Source of the DNA: Globisporangium splendens
Lineage: Eukaryota > Oomycota > Peronosporomycetes > Pythiales > Pythiaceae
Length of the DNA stretch: 64,000 bases
NCBI GenBank assembly: GCA_006386115.1
Contig: VFIW01000124.1
Span: 1-64,000 of the forward strand
Direction of reading: 5' to 3'
Positions 8,100-18,596 of the stretch are shown one piece after another; positions within the stretch are counted from its first letter, which is position 1, and each line of letters begins with the position of its first letter. The translations under genes and the position numbers were made by a program. The notes beneath the pieces were generated by a model. It worked only from the letters and a program-made list of their open reading frames with translations, did not search any database and was not told the DNA's origin.

Positions 8100-9629
8100 A
8101 TGAACATTTCGGTCGACGCCGACGTGGCGGCGCAGCAGGCGTCTCGTGGCGACAACGGGGGAAATGGCGACGGCGACGACACGGACGAGATCCTGAACGA
8201 GCTGCTGGCCATGATCTGGTCCGACGACGACGTCGAGGAGCGACGCCACGGCAACCAACCCAGCAGCGCCAACTCGTCACCCGACGCCACGCCACGCCAG
8301 ACAAGCGTCAACGGTTACGGCAACACCAATAACCACAACCACACCACCAACAATATCAACAGTAACCATAACCAGAGTAATGGCTGCCGCACGGCGGTCG
8401 CGAGTTCGAGCGACGAGCACAGCGATGCGAGCAACACGAGCTCCGTGCGAAGTCTGGACGCGCAGGCCAAGGAGCAGCGGCGCCTCGAGATGCGGCGCAA
8501 GCGCAACCGCGAGTCGATGGTTCGGCTGCGCGAGCGCAAGCGCATCGCCGACAAGAAGCTTGCGGCGTTAGCCCAGGGGCTCGAGATGCGTCTCCAGCAG
8601 CTGCGAGCTCGCCAAGCGCAGTCGCTGCCACTGGATCAACTACAGATCTCAGGACCTCCTGGATGGGACTTCAGTGCTCATAACCAAGCCGGGATGAATG
8701 GAGTCGAAGACGGCAATCAAGACTACCGACAGATGATGGAGGAAATGCTCGTGGAGCTGCAGCAGGTCGAGCAAAAGATGCGCAGCGAGAATGCGCATCT
8801 CGCCCAGGAGATCTACAAGCACGAGCAGGCGTTCTATGCACTACGCGAGGTCATCGCTGAATTGCGCGAATCTGACCGACTGATGCCCATGCTCCAGGAG
8901 TACGACCCCGTGTCTTGGGTCAAGGAGATCGTCCATCACTTCCCGCACTTGTACTCGACGGACATTTTCCAGTTCATGCGGCGAAGTATCCAAGAAGTGC
9001 TGGGCACGTTGACCATGACCAACAAAATGAACGAGAGCAGGTACGACATCTTCGGGTGGCGCATCAAGCGCGAGATCAACGACACGTGGATCGACTTCAT
9101 GTTCAGCAAGGACTTTCCGCACGTCAACATCGATGCCGTGGCCGGGAAAACGTGGGCTGTGCAAAGCCACAGCCACTCCGTGAACGAGACGATGCCACGC
9201 AACCACTTCATGAAGGTGTTGCGTATCGTGAACGAAAACACGTATCTGTGCGCGCGGAATCTGTTTTTCCCCGGAGATGAGACCAACTACATCATGATCT
9301 ACGTGTTCATGCGTATCAAGACGTCTCAGGGATGGGTCATCGCGCAGCGCTCGCTGCTGCCGGACGATAGCGCCGCAGTGCAAGCGATTTTGGGTCCAAA
9401 GCTTTCGTTAGTGAACGCGTTCTACGGCATGGTGCTGACGCAACTCGAGACGACGAACGCCGATGGCAGCAAGACCGTCTCGCCCATTGGCTGCAACGCC
9501 ACCTATGGAGGCCGCATGGGCAACGGCACCGCCCACTACGCAAAGATCGTTGGTCCCGAGAACTTTTTCTCGATGCTGCGATGGGAAAACGTGTGCATCG
9601 GTCCGTTGCATCGGCTCATGCCCCAATAA
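8100..9629 (+). CDS. bZIP transcription factor with long conserved C-terminal region
   Basis: 509 residues, intronless; ATG 8100 is preferred (a TTG precedes it in frame). The N-terminus is low-complexity (Asn/His/Gly/Asp-rich). The basic region at about 125-150 contains RRKRNRESMVRLRERKR and fits the bZIP N-x7-R rule. A leucine heptad follows (LAALAQGLEMRLQQL), then a second helical stretch at about 215-265. Residues about 280-509 are a globular domain (IDFMFSKDFPHVNIDAVAGK; VLRIVNENTYLCARNLFF; WVIAQRSLL) of the kind seen C-terminal to bZIP in oomycete families, with a START-like appearance that I cannot prove by eye. Expected to act in the nucleus as a dimer; a lipid or ligand sensor function of the C-terminus is inference. 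Confidence 0.85.
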   Translation: MNISVDADVAAQQASRGDNGGNGDGDDTDEILNELLAMIWSDDDVEERRHGNQPSSANSSPDATPRQTSVNGYGNTNNHNHTTNNINSNHNQSNGCRTAVASSSDEHSDASNTSSVRSLDAQAKEQRRLEMRRKRNRESMVRLRERKRIADKKLAALAQGLEMRLQQLRARQAQSLPLDQLQISGPPGWDFSAHNQAGMNGVEDGNQDYRQMMEEMLVELQQVEQKMRSENAHLAQEIYKHEQAFYALREVIAELRESDRLMPMLQEYDPVSWVKEIVHHFPHLYSTDIFQFMRRSIQEVLGTLTMTNKMNESRYDIFGWRIKREINDTWIDFMFSKDFPHVNIDAVAGKTWAVQSHSHSVNETMPRNHFMKVLRIVNENTYLCARNLFFPGDETNYIMIYVFMRIKTSQGWVIAQRSLLPDDSAAVQAILGPKLSLVNAFYGMVLTQLETTNADGSKTVSPIGCNATYGGRMGNGTAHYAKIVGPENFFSMLRWENVCIGPLHRLMPQ

Positions 9630-10397
9630 GAAAGAGTATAATGCGTGCGCTCTTGCCAGCCAATGTTGAGCATGCCGAAAACTGTAGATGCGCTTTCACG
9701 AAAACATATGTGCTCAGGTTATGAAAAATTGCCATTTGCTGATACCGCAACCTGTTCATTGGCATGGTTACACTCGCTCTGTCACACAGGTGTTGCACTT
9801 TCTCGTCGCAACTGCAGCACAACCCCCAAGTCGCCAGTGTGAAAATGCAATGCGTTATTTCATGGCAAACGAAACGGTTGGGTCATCCCTCCTTCTCGTT
9901 TAACAAGCAAAGCGTGCTCTTAACAGCACGGGATGAACATTTGAACATTGGAAGACGGCAACAAAAGCAAGCAGCATCTCGTGCAAAAGCTACTTGCTGC
10001 GTGTACCCCGTAACCCATCGTACCGCAGAGGCTAATTCCGCAGATTGACACGCAGCGGCAGCTGCTGTGGCTACACGAGCGTGATACTTCTGTCATTACG
10101 TACTTCAACAACACCCTTGCAAGAACCGCCCTGGCTGGCTTGTGCCGATCACAGATACGCAAATCGTGTATTATCAGATGTTGTGTGATACCCCTACCCA
10201 CAGCAACCTGGAGGACTGCGAGAGACCATTTCGACAGGCGTCACGATCGAATTGGTGCAACCGAGTGGCGCTGATTTCGCCAGCTCGCCTCAACAATTCA
10301 CCCTATGGTAGTGCTAACACTCCTGTATCGATCTCTTGTTTTGTCTAAGGTCGCGTTGAGCATCCAGCAAGCTACAACTATTGACGCTTGTTGTTGA

Positions 10398-10601
10398 TTT
10401 AGAGGCAGCCGAGTTCAAAGTCTCGACAGCCTCTTTGACGGAATTGGCCACCCGCGGCTGGAGGGTCTCTTCACAGACAAGCAATGGGACAATGTCACGC
10501 AGCTGAGCGCAATCGAGGCTAGCGACCGAATCCCGCTGATCAAGGCTGTGGACCTGATCAGGGAGCTCGCGGTCGATGAAGAGCACAACGCGGCACTTTG
10601 A
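10398..10601 (+). pseudogene. Orphan coding-like fragment
   Basis: A 67-codon open stretch without an ATG, reading with amphipathic, charged composition (SLDSLFDGIGHPRLEGLF; IPLIKAVDLIRELAVDEE), ending in TGA. An acceptor-like TTTAG sits at its left edge. It could be a last exon or a remnant; no family is recognised. Confidence 0.25.
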
Positions 10602-10862
10602 GGATGCCTCGACTGCACTTGCATCGAGTGCCAGCGGCCGTGCCAAAAGTCATGCATACACCTTCGGCGATGGCCGTTCCTGGAGAGAGCAAGATGGAGT
10701 GTTTGTTTGAAATGTATCATAGTAGCTGGTCAGTACCCGAATCGCACTTCACATGCATCAGAATTGCCTGGGACTTTGCCAAACAGATTATCGCATTCGG
10801 TGAAACGATCAATCACATCTGCGACAAGATTTAAACGCTCGGAACAGCAGATGCTGATAGCT

Positions 10863-11212
10863 CTTGAGGCGAACAATAGCATGTATGAGGTCAATTTATG
10901 GCCGCGGTGCCTAAGTTTTGCATGTGGGGACCACTATCCCAGTCGATGCTGCTTCCGGAATGATAAAATTGAGTCTCCCTAAAATCTACTCGAGTTACAC
11001 CGATAAAGTGTCGCAAACTGCCTGTGGCTCTTCGTCATAGCACTGATCGTATCCGAGCATTTAAACTCAATCGCCAACTGGTCCTTGAGGCGAGTTATAT
11101 GCACATCAATAAGAGAACACGCACGAGACCACCGTGTTGGTCCACTTGCCGTGCTGTTTCCGGAACGATATCTTGAGTTTCACGTGAAACACTCTAGTCG
11201 AGTATCACAGTG
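10863..11212. repeat. Pair of diverged direct repeats
   Basis: Segments 10863-11010 and 11084-11212 share CTTGAGGCGA, a CCACT...GCTG block, TTTCCGGAA/TTCCGGAA with GATA...TTGAGT, and CTA(C/G)TCGAGT...AC in the same order. They look like an old local duplication of about 130-150 bp with no coding capacity. Confidence 0.5.
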
Positions 11213-11492
11213 AACCCCATCGTTGTTGCTGTACTGATCGCATCAGCGCAAGCTAACTACATAGTTTCCTCATGCCATATTGAAACAAAAGTTTAACGAT
11301 AAACCAGATTACAAGTTGTTTGCGACATACACATGGACGTTCGCAATCAACTCTTCATCTATTTTGTAAAAAGTAATCGTCAAGGTGGAGATTCTACTGA
11401 TGAACGTGTGGACTTGGGGCAAGACGAAGCTCGAGTATGCGCACTGAATGCGCAACAATTGACACAGTGGAGATCTCGGCAATATCTTGGCC

Positions 11493-11550
11493 GGCAACAG
11501 TTTAAGAACGAACCAGGTGGCAGTACCTGGTTCGTTCTTAAACTGTTGCC
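11493..11550. repeat. Perfect 26-bp inverted repeat with 6-base loop
   Basis: The left arm 11493-11518 (GGCAACAGTTTAAGAACGAA...CCAGGT) is the exact reverse complement of 11525-11550; the loop is GGCAGT. No mismatch or bulge. Possible readings are a cruciform, an intergenic hairpin RNA precursor, or a very young miniature inverted element. Confidence 0.9.
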
Positions 11551-11773
11551 AGATGCGGAGAACGCAAAGTCCGCAATGAAGAATGGTGAGTGTGCACACA
11601 CGGAATGCCACACGGCGATGCATTCGGTTGCCGCAGGTATTCTGTCGAATGCTCGCAAATCCTCGTGTGCTTGCATGTCCGATACTGATGGTAGCCATTT
11701 TGGCGCTCACATCTTTCCACTCTTCACCCATCTTCTAAAGATGATCCACTTGAAAGAAACACGAAAGGCACTA

Positions 11774-13735
11774 TCAGTTTGTGTACACAAACGCACTGTC
11801 CAATGCACCTGGTGGTTGTTTCTTCTGCTGTTGTCGGTTCCACATCCAAGTGACGCTGCTGTACAGGATCCCAACCAGGAGGATCCCTACGAGCACGCCA
11901 GTGCACGATGGATCGATAAGGCGAGAGATAATGTGGTAGCACAGCATGGCTGCTGGAAGGATCAGCAACGCTACCATCCCTGCAAGTCCGCCACGAACTA
12001 CAAAATACAATCGCATAGATATCACAACATTAATGAATGCCAAAGTGCTCGAACGAGCATCTACACAATAAAAGAACGTACCTTTGACCGAGCGATACAC
12101 GAATGGCTGGGTGTGGCGCAGCCAGAGGGCGGCAATTATAATAAATAGCTCGATGAGTCCGGAAAGCGCATTCCGTACTTCGTAGCAGTCGTAGACTTCG
12201 TCGACGATGAAGAGACCGAGCAGCACGATGCACATGGTAAAGTAGATCGACTTTCTCGGCGTGCCAAACTTTCGATCGCGTCTACATATCAAACGAGTGA
12301 GAGACAAATAACAAGTGAGACCAAGCAGATATGTCTGCAACCAAGGTAACAGGTACGCACTCCATAAATAATGACGGCAGAAGTCCATTTTCCGCCATGC
12401 CGCGCATCTGGTAGGCCTGACAGAAGAGCTCGGCCATGTACATGCCGACGGCACCCGCGACGAGACCGATCATTACGATCGTGTACAGCGTGGTGCCTCC
12501 GAACGCTTTGGCGATGTCTGGGTACGAGTCTTCCTCGAATTGGCTCCAGTGTAACGTCGAGACAGCACCAACGGCCGCGATCATGGGCAGGAAGTACGAG
12601 AACCATGCGAGCAGGAAGCCGAACTTGATGCCTTGCGGGTACGTTTTCGCCGGTCGCGCGACTTCGCCACCGAACACGGCGGCGAGGTAAAAACCATCGT
12701 AGTACCAGAAGAGGTTGATGTACTCACTCCAATCGAACGACCAGTCGTCATCGACACCGTTGTCGGGACGAACTTCTCCAAATACTGCAGCAGACTCGGT
12801 CTTCGTGAACCCCCAGATCGACATGATCAAAAATGGCACGAGCACCAGCACGAGGAGTCCACTGAGCACGCGCACGAGGTTCTGGGTCCCAAACAGCGCA
12901 GGGATGCTGAGCAGCACTGCCACTGACGCTTTGATCACATACGCGACGCCACAGGAAAATAAAGTCTCTGGATCGTACCCCAACGCGGTAAGAATTTTCT
13001 CGTATATGAGCTGGACGTACACGATGCGATCCATGATGCTCGCGGTCCAGGACCAGAAGCCGACTTGAAAGCCCCAGAAGGGACCGAACGCGTTGAGCAC
13101 CCAGACCGAGTACCCTCCGTCGTTCGGGTACGCTGTCGCGAGCTCCGTCATCGCCCATAGCATCGGGAAATTGAAGAACACTGGGTAGACGATCTGCGCA
13201 ATGATACCCCGCAGCGGACCACCACTCGAAATGAACGGTTCGGTGCCCACGGGACCACCACACGTGGTGAAGTAGCACATGACCATGAGCCCGAACGCCG
13301 TGAGCACGCGATGCGTGGGGATCTGCAGCGCATTATGTCGACTCTCGCGAAGCCGCGCGCGGTGCTGGGTCCACTGCTGCAACGCGAGCGCGGGCTCGTA
13401 CGCTGTCATGCGCATCAGATCGGAAGACGTGGGCGATGACAGCGACGACAGCGACGACGATGGCCAAATGCCATCAGAGCGATCGCTGTCAGGTCTACAC
13501 AAGCAAGGAATGGAGGAGACGAGGCGTATGCACATGCATGATTAGTACCTTGAAGCCACGAACAGCGTGTTAACTGGGAAACAGCGGACGGGCAGGAAAC
13601 GTACCCGGCGACGTCTTGGCGGAAGCGAAATTGCTTGACGTCGGCAGCAATGAGGTCGTGATACGGCGCCAGCGGGGCGTCCACGTGGTGCAGCGCGGCG
13701 CCCGATGCGCCATCTTCGTCCTCACCGCTCCGCAT
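11774..13735 (-). CDS. PUT/LAT-type amino acid or polyamine transporter (APC superfamily), four exons
   Basis: Exons 13735-13605, 13494-12361, 12281-12082 and 11997-11774 join in frame to 562 residues. Introns of 110, 79 and 84 bp begin GTAC/GTGC/GTAC and end TAG. After a cytosolic N-terminus of about 85 residues come about twelve membrane segments. TM1 carries the CGGPVGTEP substrate-site motif, followed by GGPLRG, MTELATAYPNDGGYSVW, AFGPFWG and VFGGEVARPAKT, which match plant PUT/LAT polyamine and L-type amino acid transporters. The splice joins recreate paralogue-like sequence (FMERDRKFG; SVKVRGGL, compare TKVPGGI in the transporter at 32328). The third intron is a multiple of three and open, so retention would add 28 residues. 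Membrane uptake carrier; the exact substrate is unknown. Confidence 0.88.
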
Positions 13736-15392
13736 CTCAGAAAGAAAAGGAGAGCGACGTCACGCTCCCTGTGCTATCGAAAGTCACACGTGGTGTCACG
13801 CTGGACGAAATGCTGCGGGAAGAGACTTTCCTTCTGACGAAATCGGAGACTGGGCAGGCAGGTGGTCCGCTCCGCGATGCTCGAGCAAATGCGTGAAGCT
13901 CGTGGGACTGCAGCGGCCGTGGGTGTCTTCTCTAAAAGAACGACGCCACAGTGGCGACATCAACAGGTTCGTGTGCGCGGATGAATGCTTGCAGGATTGT
14001 GGTGCACAAGGTCCATAGATTTACGAATTCCAGTCGATTGGCCGATTTGCTGAACCCCATGACTTTTCTTCGGAGCTTGTCGCTAAAAAGATCTTTCTTT
14101 GCACAGAGACAGCCTTTTTATGGACGGTGACGCAGGAGGAGACCTTTTTTCTGTGGACGTATCTTATCGAAATACACAATATCGGGTTAACGGGTCAAAG
14201 TGACAAGGACTGACATCAAAGAAAGGATGCGCACTGACAATGCGCCGGGTTAGACAGATATCGGCTTTTGTGAGCTGTGTGGGATGGATGGTGACGTAGG
14301 TTCGACAGCCATGACGAGTCCAAGGATACTGGCACCTTCCACGATAATATAGAAATATACGGCAGACGGATGAAAAGGAACTCAGTGTGGGTGCAGGCTG
14401 TACGTGTGTATCCTGTTTTCCAAGTCCACAGTGCATAGTGTTCTGTGCCATTCATACGTTCTACATTTTCCTCCCTCCCACTTTGTTTCCACATTTTGAT
14501 CTTTCTCTTTTCTGGTGCTGGTTTTCGACACTGTGTATCAATATCTGAGAGGTCGAAGCACTATCAGAGAGTGACAGACACAGAACATGAAGGTTCTATA
14601 TGCCAGAAAGAATTTAAAGGATTTGCACCCCTTCTGATGCGACTGAATCCGTAGTATCATTTCGGAAAGGGAATAATTTGATGTATGTTTTCTAGTGAAG
14701 GGAAAACCGCCATGTTGATTTGCAACATTGCTGTAAGAGTAATGCGCTTTGTTCATCGAGTGAACCCAGATACAATGTTCTTGTATCCCAAGTCGCAGCC
14801 CCACTCGACAATGGTGTCGGTGCCACGCCGTCAAAACTTAGAAACGCCTCGCTCTCAGCAGTGTTGATGAGACTCAGGAACTCTTAAACTGTATGTAGAT
14901 CACAAGTTAAATAGAATTACCTTCTCTCTCTCTCTCGGAACCCAGATGCAACAGCAACAGCAGTCCTCAAGATTGGCAGCGAGTGTCGGTAGCTGAAAGT
15001 GGAGTCTGATTTATGCCCAATCGTTGGCAACCACACTTGAGAACTCCATTTGCAGAAATGTTGTATTTGGTTGTCGACCCAGAGCTTTGGAGCGACGTGC
15101 CATAGCCTCAAGAGCTTTCGACGCGATCGTCTTCCACAGCAGAACGTTCGTTTCATGCATGATGTGCATGATGACAATGATGATTCTGTTGTTGAGAATT
15201 CAGCAGTAGTGCAGCAGCATTGTTAGGGGTAGCATTCCAAGTTTTCTCTTCAAGTTGACGTTCAAAGCCAAACGCATGTCCGCAATCTCACTCCTGCATT
15301 ACAGCGTCAACCTTCTCTTGGTGGTGGCCAGTACCATAGTGCGTGCTCCATATCAATCGCCATGCGAGTCGGCATCAATTTCCGGATGAACC
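13736..15392. other. Intergenic region
   Basis: No supported gene or RNA. A short CT repeat is at about 14923-14937. Small open frames lack homology and codon signal. Confidence 0.6.
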
Positions 15393-16982
15393 TCAAGCTG
15401 CTTGTTTTTCCGCCAGTTTGGCTTCAAGCGGGTAGTACGAGTAGGTTTTCATGCCGTGGTACATCGCAAAATGCTCGGTGCAATGCAGCCACACTGTTTG
15501 TATTGAAGTCGTGACATCGTCGCAAAATGGACTCTCAAAGCCGAAAAACGTGAGACGAGAGAGCATCGTTGAGCTTGCATTTACCAATGGAGACGCTGTG
15601 TCCACGATGTTTGTCCACATGGCTTGGAGATTGACAAGAGACTCGAGCTTTGCCAGTGACTTTGGCAGCGAGGTCATCGGATTCGTGGCGATACTTAAAA
15701 ACTGGAGGTCGGGGTTGCCTGTGAATGCATCGTCTGGGATATGACGAATCTGATTGCCAAAGAGCGAAATCGTTTGCAGTGTGTGCATTTGACTCAGCAC
15801 CATGGGATATTCGTCGAAATGGCCATGGTCTAGGTACAACGTCGTCACGTGCGGCCATTGCTCGTTCAGGTTCTCTGGCAATCGCGATAAATTCGAGACG
15901 ACAATGTCGATCTCACTCAAGGAGCGCGGTAAGTTTGAGTGCGCCAGAGCGAGCGGGATCTCGGAGATGAACGTGTGCATCAAGATGAAGTACCCCAGAT
16001 GAGGGAAAAATTTGCCTGTGATCGCGGCCGAATCATCCCATAGTGCAATCGAGCAGTTGAAAAGCGTGAAACCGAATAAATCCGAGAACCTATGGATCTC
16101 TCGAGGCATTTCCAGTGCCGGACAGTGCGTAAAGATTAAGCCGAGGAGTCCTCTCGCATTGGTCGCGTGTAGGATCGGTCGAATCTGGTTCTCTGCACCT
16201 GAGATGCCCAAAGCAAAGCAGTTGACCTCGAGCACCGCACACTGGCAACGCTGAGGCGCGTGGAACCAAGGTTGGAGCACGAGCAGGCACCCAGGATGAC
16301 ACTCGGGTGTCGTAGCAAACACAGCGACGATGAATACGATCGCAATCAAAATGCCCCAACAACCCAGGAGCACGCAGAGCCAATTTCCGATGCGGGTTGA
16401 AAGCTGAATCCATTTTTTCGAGAATTTAACATTCACTATCGCTGTGTGCACATCGATACAGCAAGGACTGTCTGGCAAAGTTGATTGGCGCCGACGAACG
16501 AGCATCTCGATCTTGCGGAGCGTCAAGCAGATGCTGATTGGCGGCCACAATTTCGCGGCCAGGTCCAGGTACGATTTCACAAAGAGCATGGGCATCTCCA
16601 TCACAGCCTGGATCACGTACGTGTCTTCATACACAAGGACTTCGCCACTCATCAACGTCAGGTAGTACGGCACCCACAACAAAGTCGGGATCACAACAAA
16701 CCACACTAGATCAAGGACCAAGTCGGCGGTGAGCACCACGACGCGACACTTGCCTTGCAAGGACGAGCTGATGCGGCGAAGGATCGACGACGAGAAGCAG
16801 TTGGCGACAACGAGCCCTGCAAACGTTGCGTTGATCCAAAACTTGGACGTTTGCATGCTGCATTTGTACGCCTGAGTCGTCTGGATCGCGATCTCGACAA
16901 GCTCGCGCATCAACACGACCGGCTCGAAAAACACGCCGCGCACGCCGAGAATACCTGACGTATGGAACACGTACTTTTGCAT
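15393..16982 (-). CDS. Multipass membrane protein with extracellular leucine-rich repeats (main reading frame)
   Basis: 529 residues from ATG 16982. Hydrophobic segments at about 47-65 (INATFAGLVVANCF), 83-110 (VLDLVWFVVIPTLLWVPYYL), 135-155 and 203-228 (LLGCWGILIAIVFIVAVFA). A cysteine-containing ectodomain follows, then four or five LRRs at about 365-470 (LPENL...VTTLYLDHGHF...LQTISLFGNQIRHIP...LQFLSIATNPMTSLPKSL). Such TM-LRR proteins are a multicopy oomycete family of unknown, possibly cell-surface recognition role. Homology continues upstream in the same frame past a TAG codon (16988-16986), so the conserved N-terminus is cut off. The gene may be a pseudogene, or the ATG at 16982 may give a shortened protein. 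Confidence 0.65.
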   Translation of the reverse strand: MQKYVFHTSGILGVRGVFFEPVVLMRELVEIAIQTTQAYKCSMQTSKFWINATFAGLVVANCFSSSILRRISSSLQGKCRVVVLTADLVLDLVWFVVIPTLLWVPYYLTLMSGEVLVYEDTYVIQAVMEMPMLFVKSYLDLAAKLWPPISICLTLRKIEMLVRRRQSTLPDSPCCIDVHTAIVNVKFSKKWIQLSTRIGNWLCVLLGCWGILIAIVFIVAVFATTPECHPGCLLVLQPWFHAPQRCQCAVLEVNCFALGISGAENQIRPILHATNARGLLGLIFTHCPALEMPREIHRFSDLFGFTLFNCSIALWDDSAAITGKFFPHLGYFILMHTFISEIPLALAHSNLPRSLSEIDIVVSNLSRLPENLNEQWPHVTTLYLDHGHFDEYPMVLSQMHTLQTISLFGNQIRHIPDDAFTGNPDLQFLSIATNPMTSLPKSLAKLESLVNLQAMWTNIVDTASPLVNASSTMLSRLTFFGFESPFCDDVTTSIQTVWLHCTEHFAMYHGMKTYSYYPLEAKLAEKQAA

Positions 16983-17393
16983 GCGCTACCAGAAGACACG
17001 ATCGAGGAAAAGAGATCGAGGGTGCTTCTTCTTCGCCAAGTTAGTTGAGGGTGGAGCTGGTTTTGCTTCCGAAGCTGCTGGAGTGGAGAACGGCGCCGAT
17101 GTTGAAGGAAAGACGAGTCGACGATGGCGCACCGAGTGGCTGACAAGCTGGTACCCACGCACAGCGTACAGGGTGCTCACAGCACCGTACGCTATGATGG
17201 CGACGGGGAATCCATCGAGTGGGAGAAGCTGGAACGTCTCGATATAGTAAGAAATCGATGGTAATTGCATCAAGAACACGTAGACAGTGACCGTCGCGAG
17301 CAGGTAGCTCCCAATGAAAGCGTACAAGACGAGCAGGGCGATCCAGACGAGTCGATACGAGCATGTCGAGACTTCGCAGAAGACTTCGTCATA
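16983..17393 (-). pseudogene. N-terminal part of the LRR membrane protein, separated by an in-frame TAG
   Basis: Same frame as the main ORF. It encodes YRLVWIALLVLYAFIGSYLL, LPSISYYIETFQLLPLDGFP and VRGYQLVSHSVRHRRLVF, which are characteristic of the N-terminal membrane part of this family, then a Pro/Lys-rich loop, and reaches TAG at 16988-16986. No intron of plausible length spans the stop. The left boundary follows an acceptor-like GTAG at 17394-17397, so one or more upstream exons are likely but could not be placed. Confidence 0.5.
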
Positions 17394-18596
17394 CTACTGC
17401 CGAGTGTCCACTCCGCTTTTCGAAAATGTGGCTGCGTCGGCGTGCGCGACTCGATTGCTCATGTGACTTTCGTGTGTTAAACTCTCTTGAGTGTTGCCTG
17501 GAGCGTCCTGCAGCTTGATCTTGCATTGCAACGCGAAATGCTGGAGGAGAATGGCGCGAGGATACGAGAATAGAGCAGACCGAAACAGCTAAAAACAGCG
17601 TCAACTGGGCTGGCGCTGAACCGTTTTCGACTGAGCGCTGGGTACGCAGTTCGCGTTCCGCTGGATGTATCTCCGTTGACGTGCAGAAGGAGTTAACCGA
17701 GCGATGTGTGAGAACGAGAGGCTTGAGCGTAATCGCTTTTCATCAGATTCACACCGAACAAATGCCTAATCTGTCATCTGGGAACGACTTTCTGTTCTGG
17801 CTCTGATACAGACCGTGCTGTTGAACGCGCTCAAGACCACATCCAAATGTGTCAGAACCAGATGCAAATGCGTCGCTCTCTGCGCATAATCACTATGACC
17901 AGAATCGAGCGAATGAATGAAACGGCACAGTCTCGTACTATGCCAACCGATGGCTAGGTAGTTCATGAGCGGTCATGCGGTTCTGTGGTTTCTTGGTACC
18001 TCGATCAACTTTTTCATTGCGGCGGGACCGTCCCATGCGCTCGGTGTGAGTTGGCTCCATCCATCCATTTCCGGTCGCCGTGTCCTCTGGTCGAGTCAAA
18101 CATGGCATTTGTGTTCAAAAACGTTCTGTGAGCACACGCAACGACGGACAAGTGAGACTTTGGTGCGCACCTGCCTACCCACTGGCTCTCTGGTGTCGGA
18201 TGTGAAGGGATACATATCAGGAAAGGCAACGGTCGACGTCACCACCCCAGGAGGCCAGAGAGGTGGCCTTTCCACAAGAGACCCGCGTTCGGCGCATTTC
18301 CTTCGGCGACGGTGGGAATGACATACGATAACGAGATGGGAAACGACGCACAGTTGTATCAGAGTTGTCTCTCCTCTGTCCATTTGGCCGCCAGAAACAG
18401 CACGCCATCCTGCTGATTCGGTCACGTGCTTTGTCGGAAAAAGGAGGAGGGAGAGGAGACAGAGAACACAAAACCTGTCAATCGGACACTCAGACAGGCA
18501 GGCAGGCAGGCAGCGCTGCCTCCCGCGTTCCATTTGCCAACGTTCCCAGCAGCGTAGAGTGGGTAGTGTTGCTATCAAGCTGCACTGAAGGTGACG
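17394..18596. other. Intergenic region between LRR gene and first START gene
   Basis: No supported gene. A tetranucleotide repeat (GGCA)n lies at about 18494-18513, roughly 90 bp before the START gene ATG, probably in its leader. Confidence 0.6.

Larger units (their letters stand above)
9630..11773. other. Intergenic region with decayed fragments and a perfect hairpin
   Basis: No complete gene is supported. It holds a short coding-like fragment (10398-10601), a diverged duplication (10863-11010 and 11084-11212) and a perfect 26-bp inverted repeat (11493-11550), listed separately. Confidence 0.6.

Noticed and set aside
11333..12148. 271-codon plus-strand frame
   Set aside because: It crosses the perfect hairpin and two exons of the opposite-strand transporter; no recognisable protein features.
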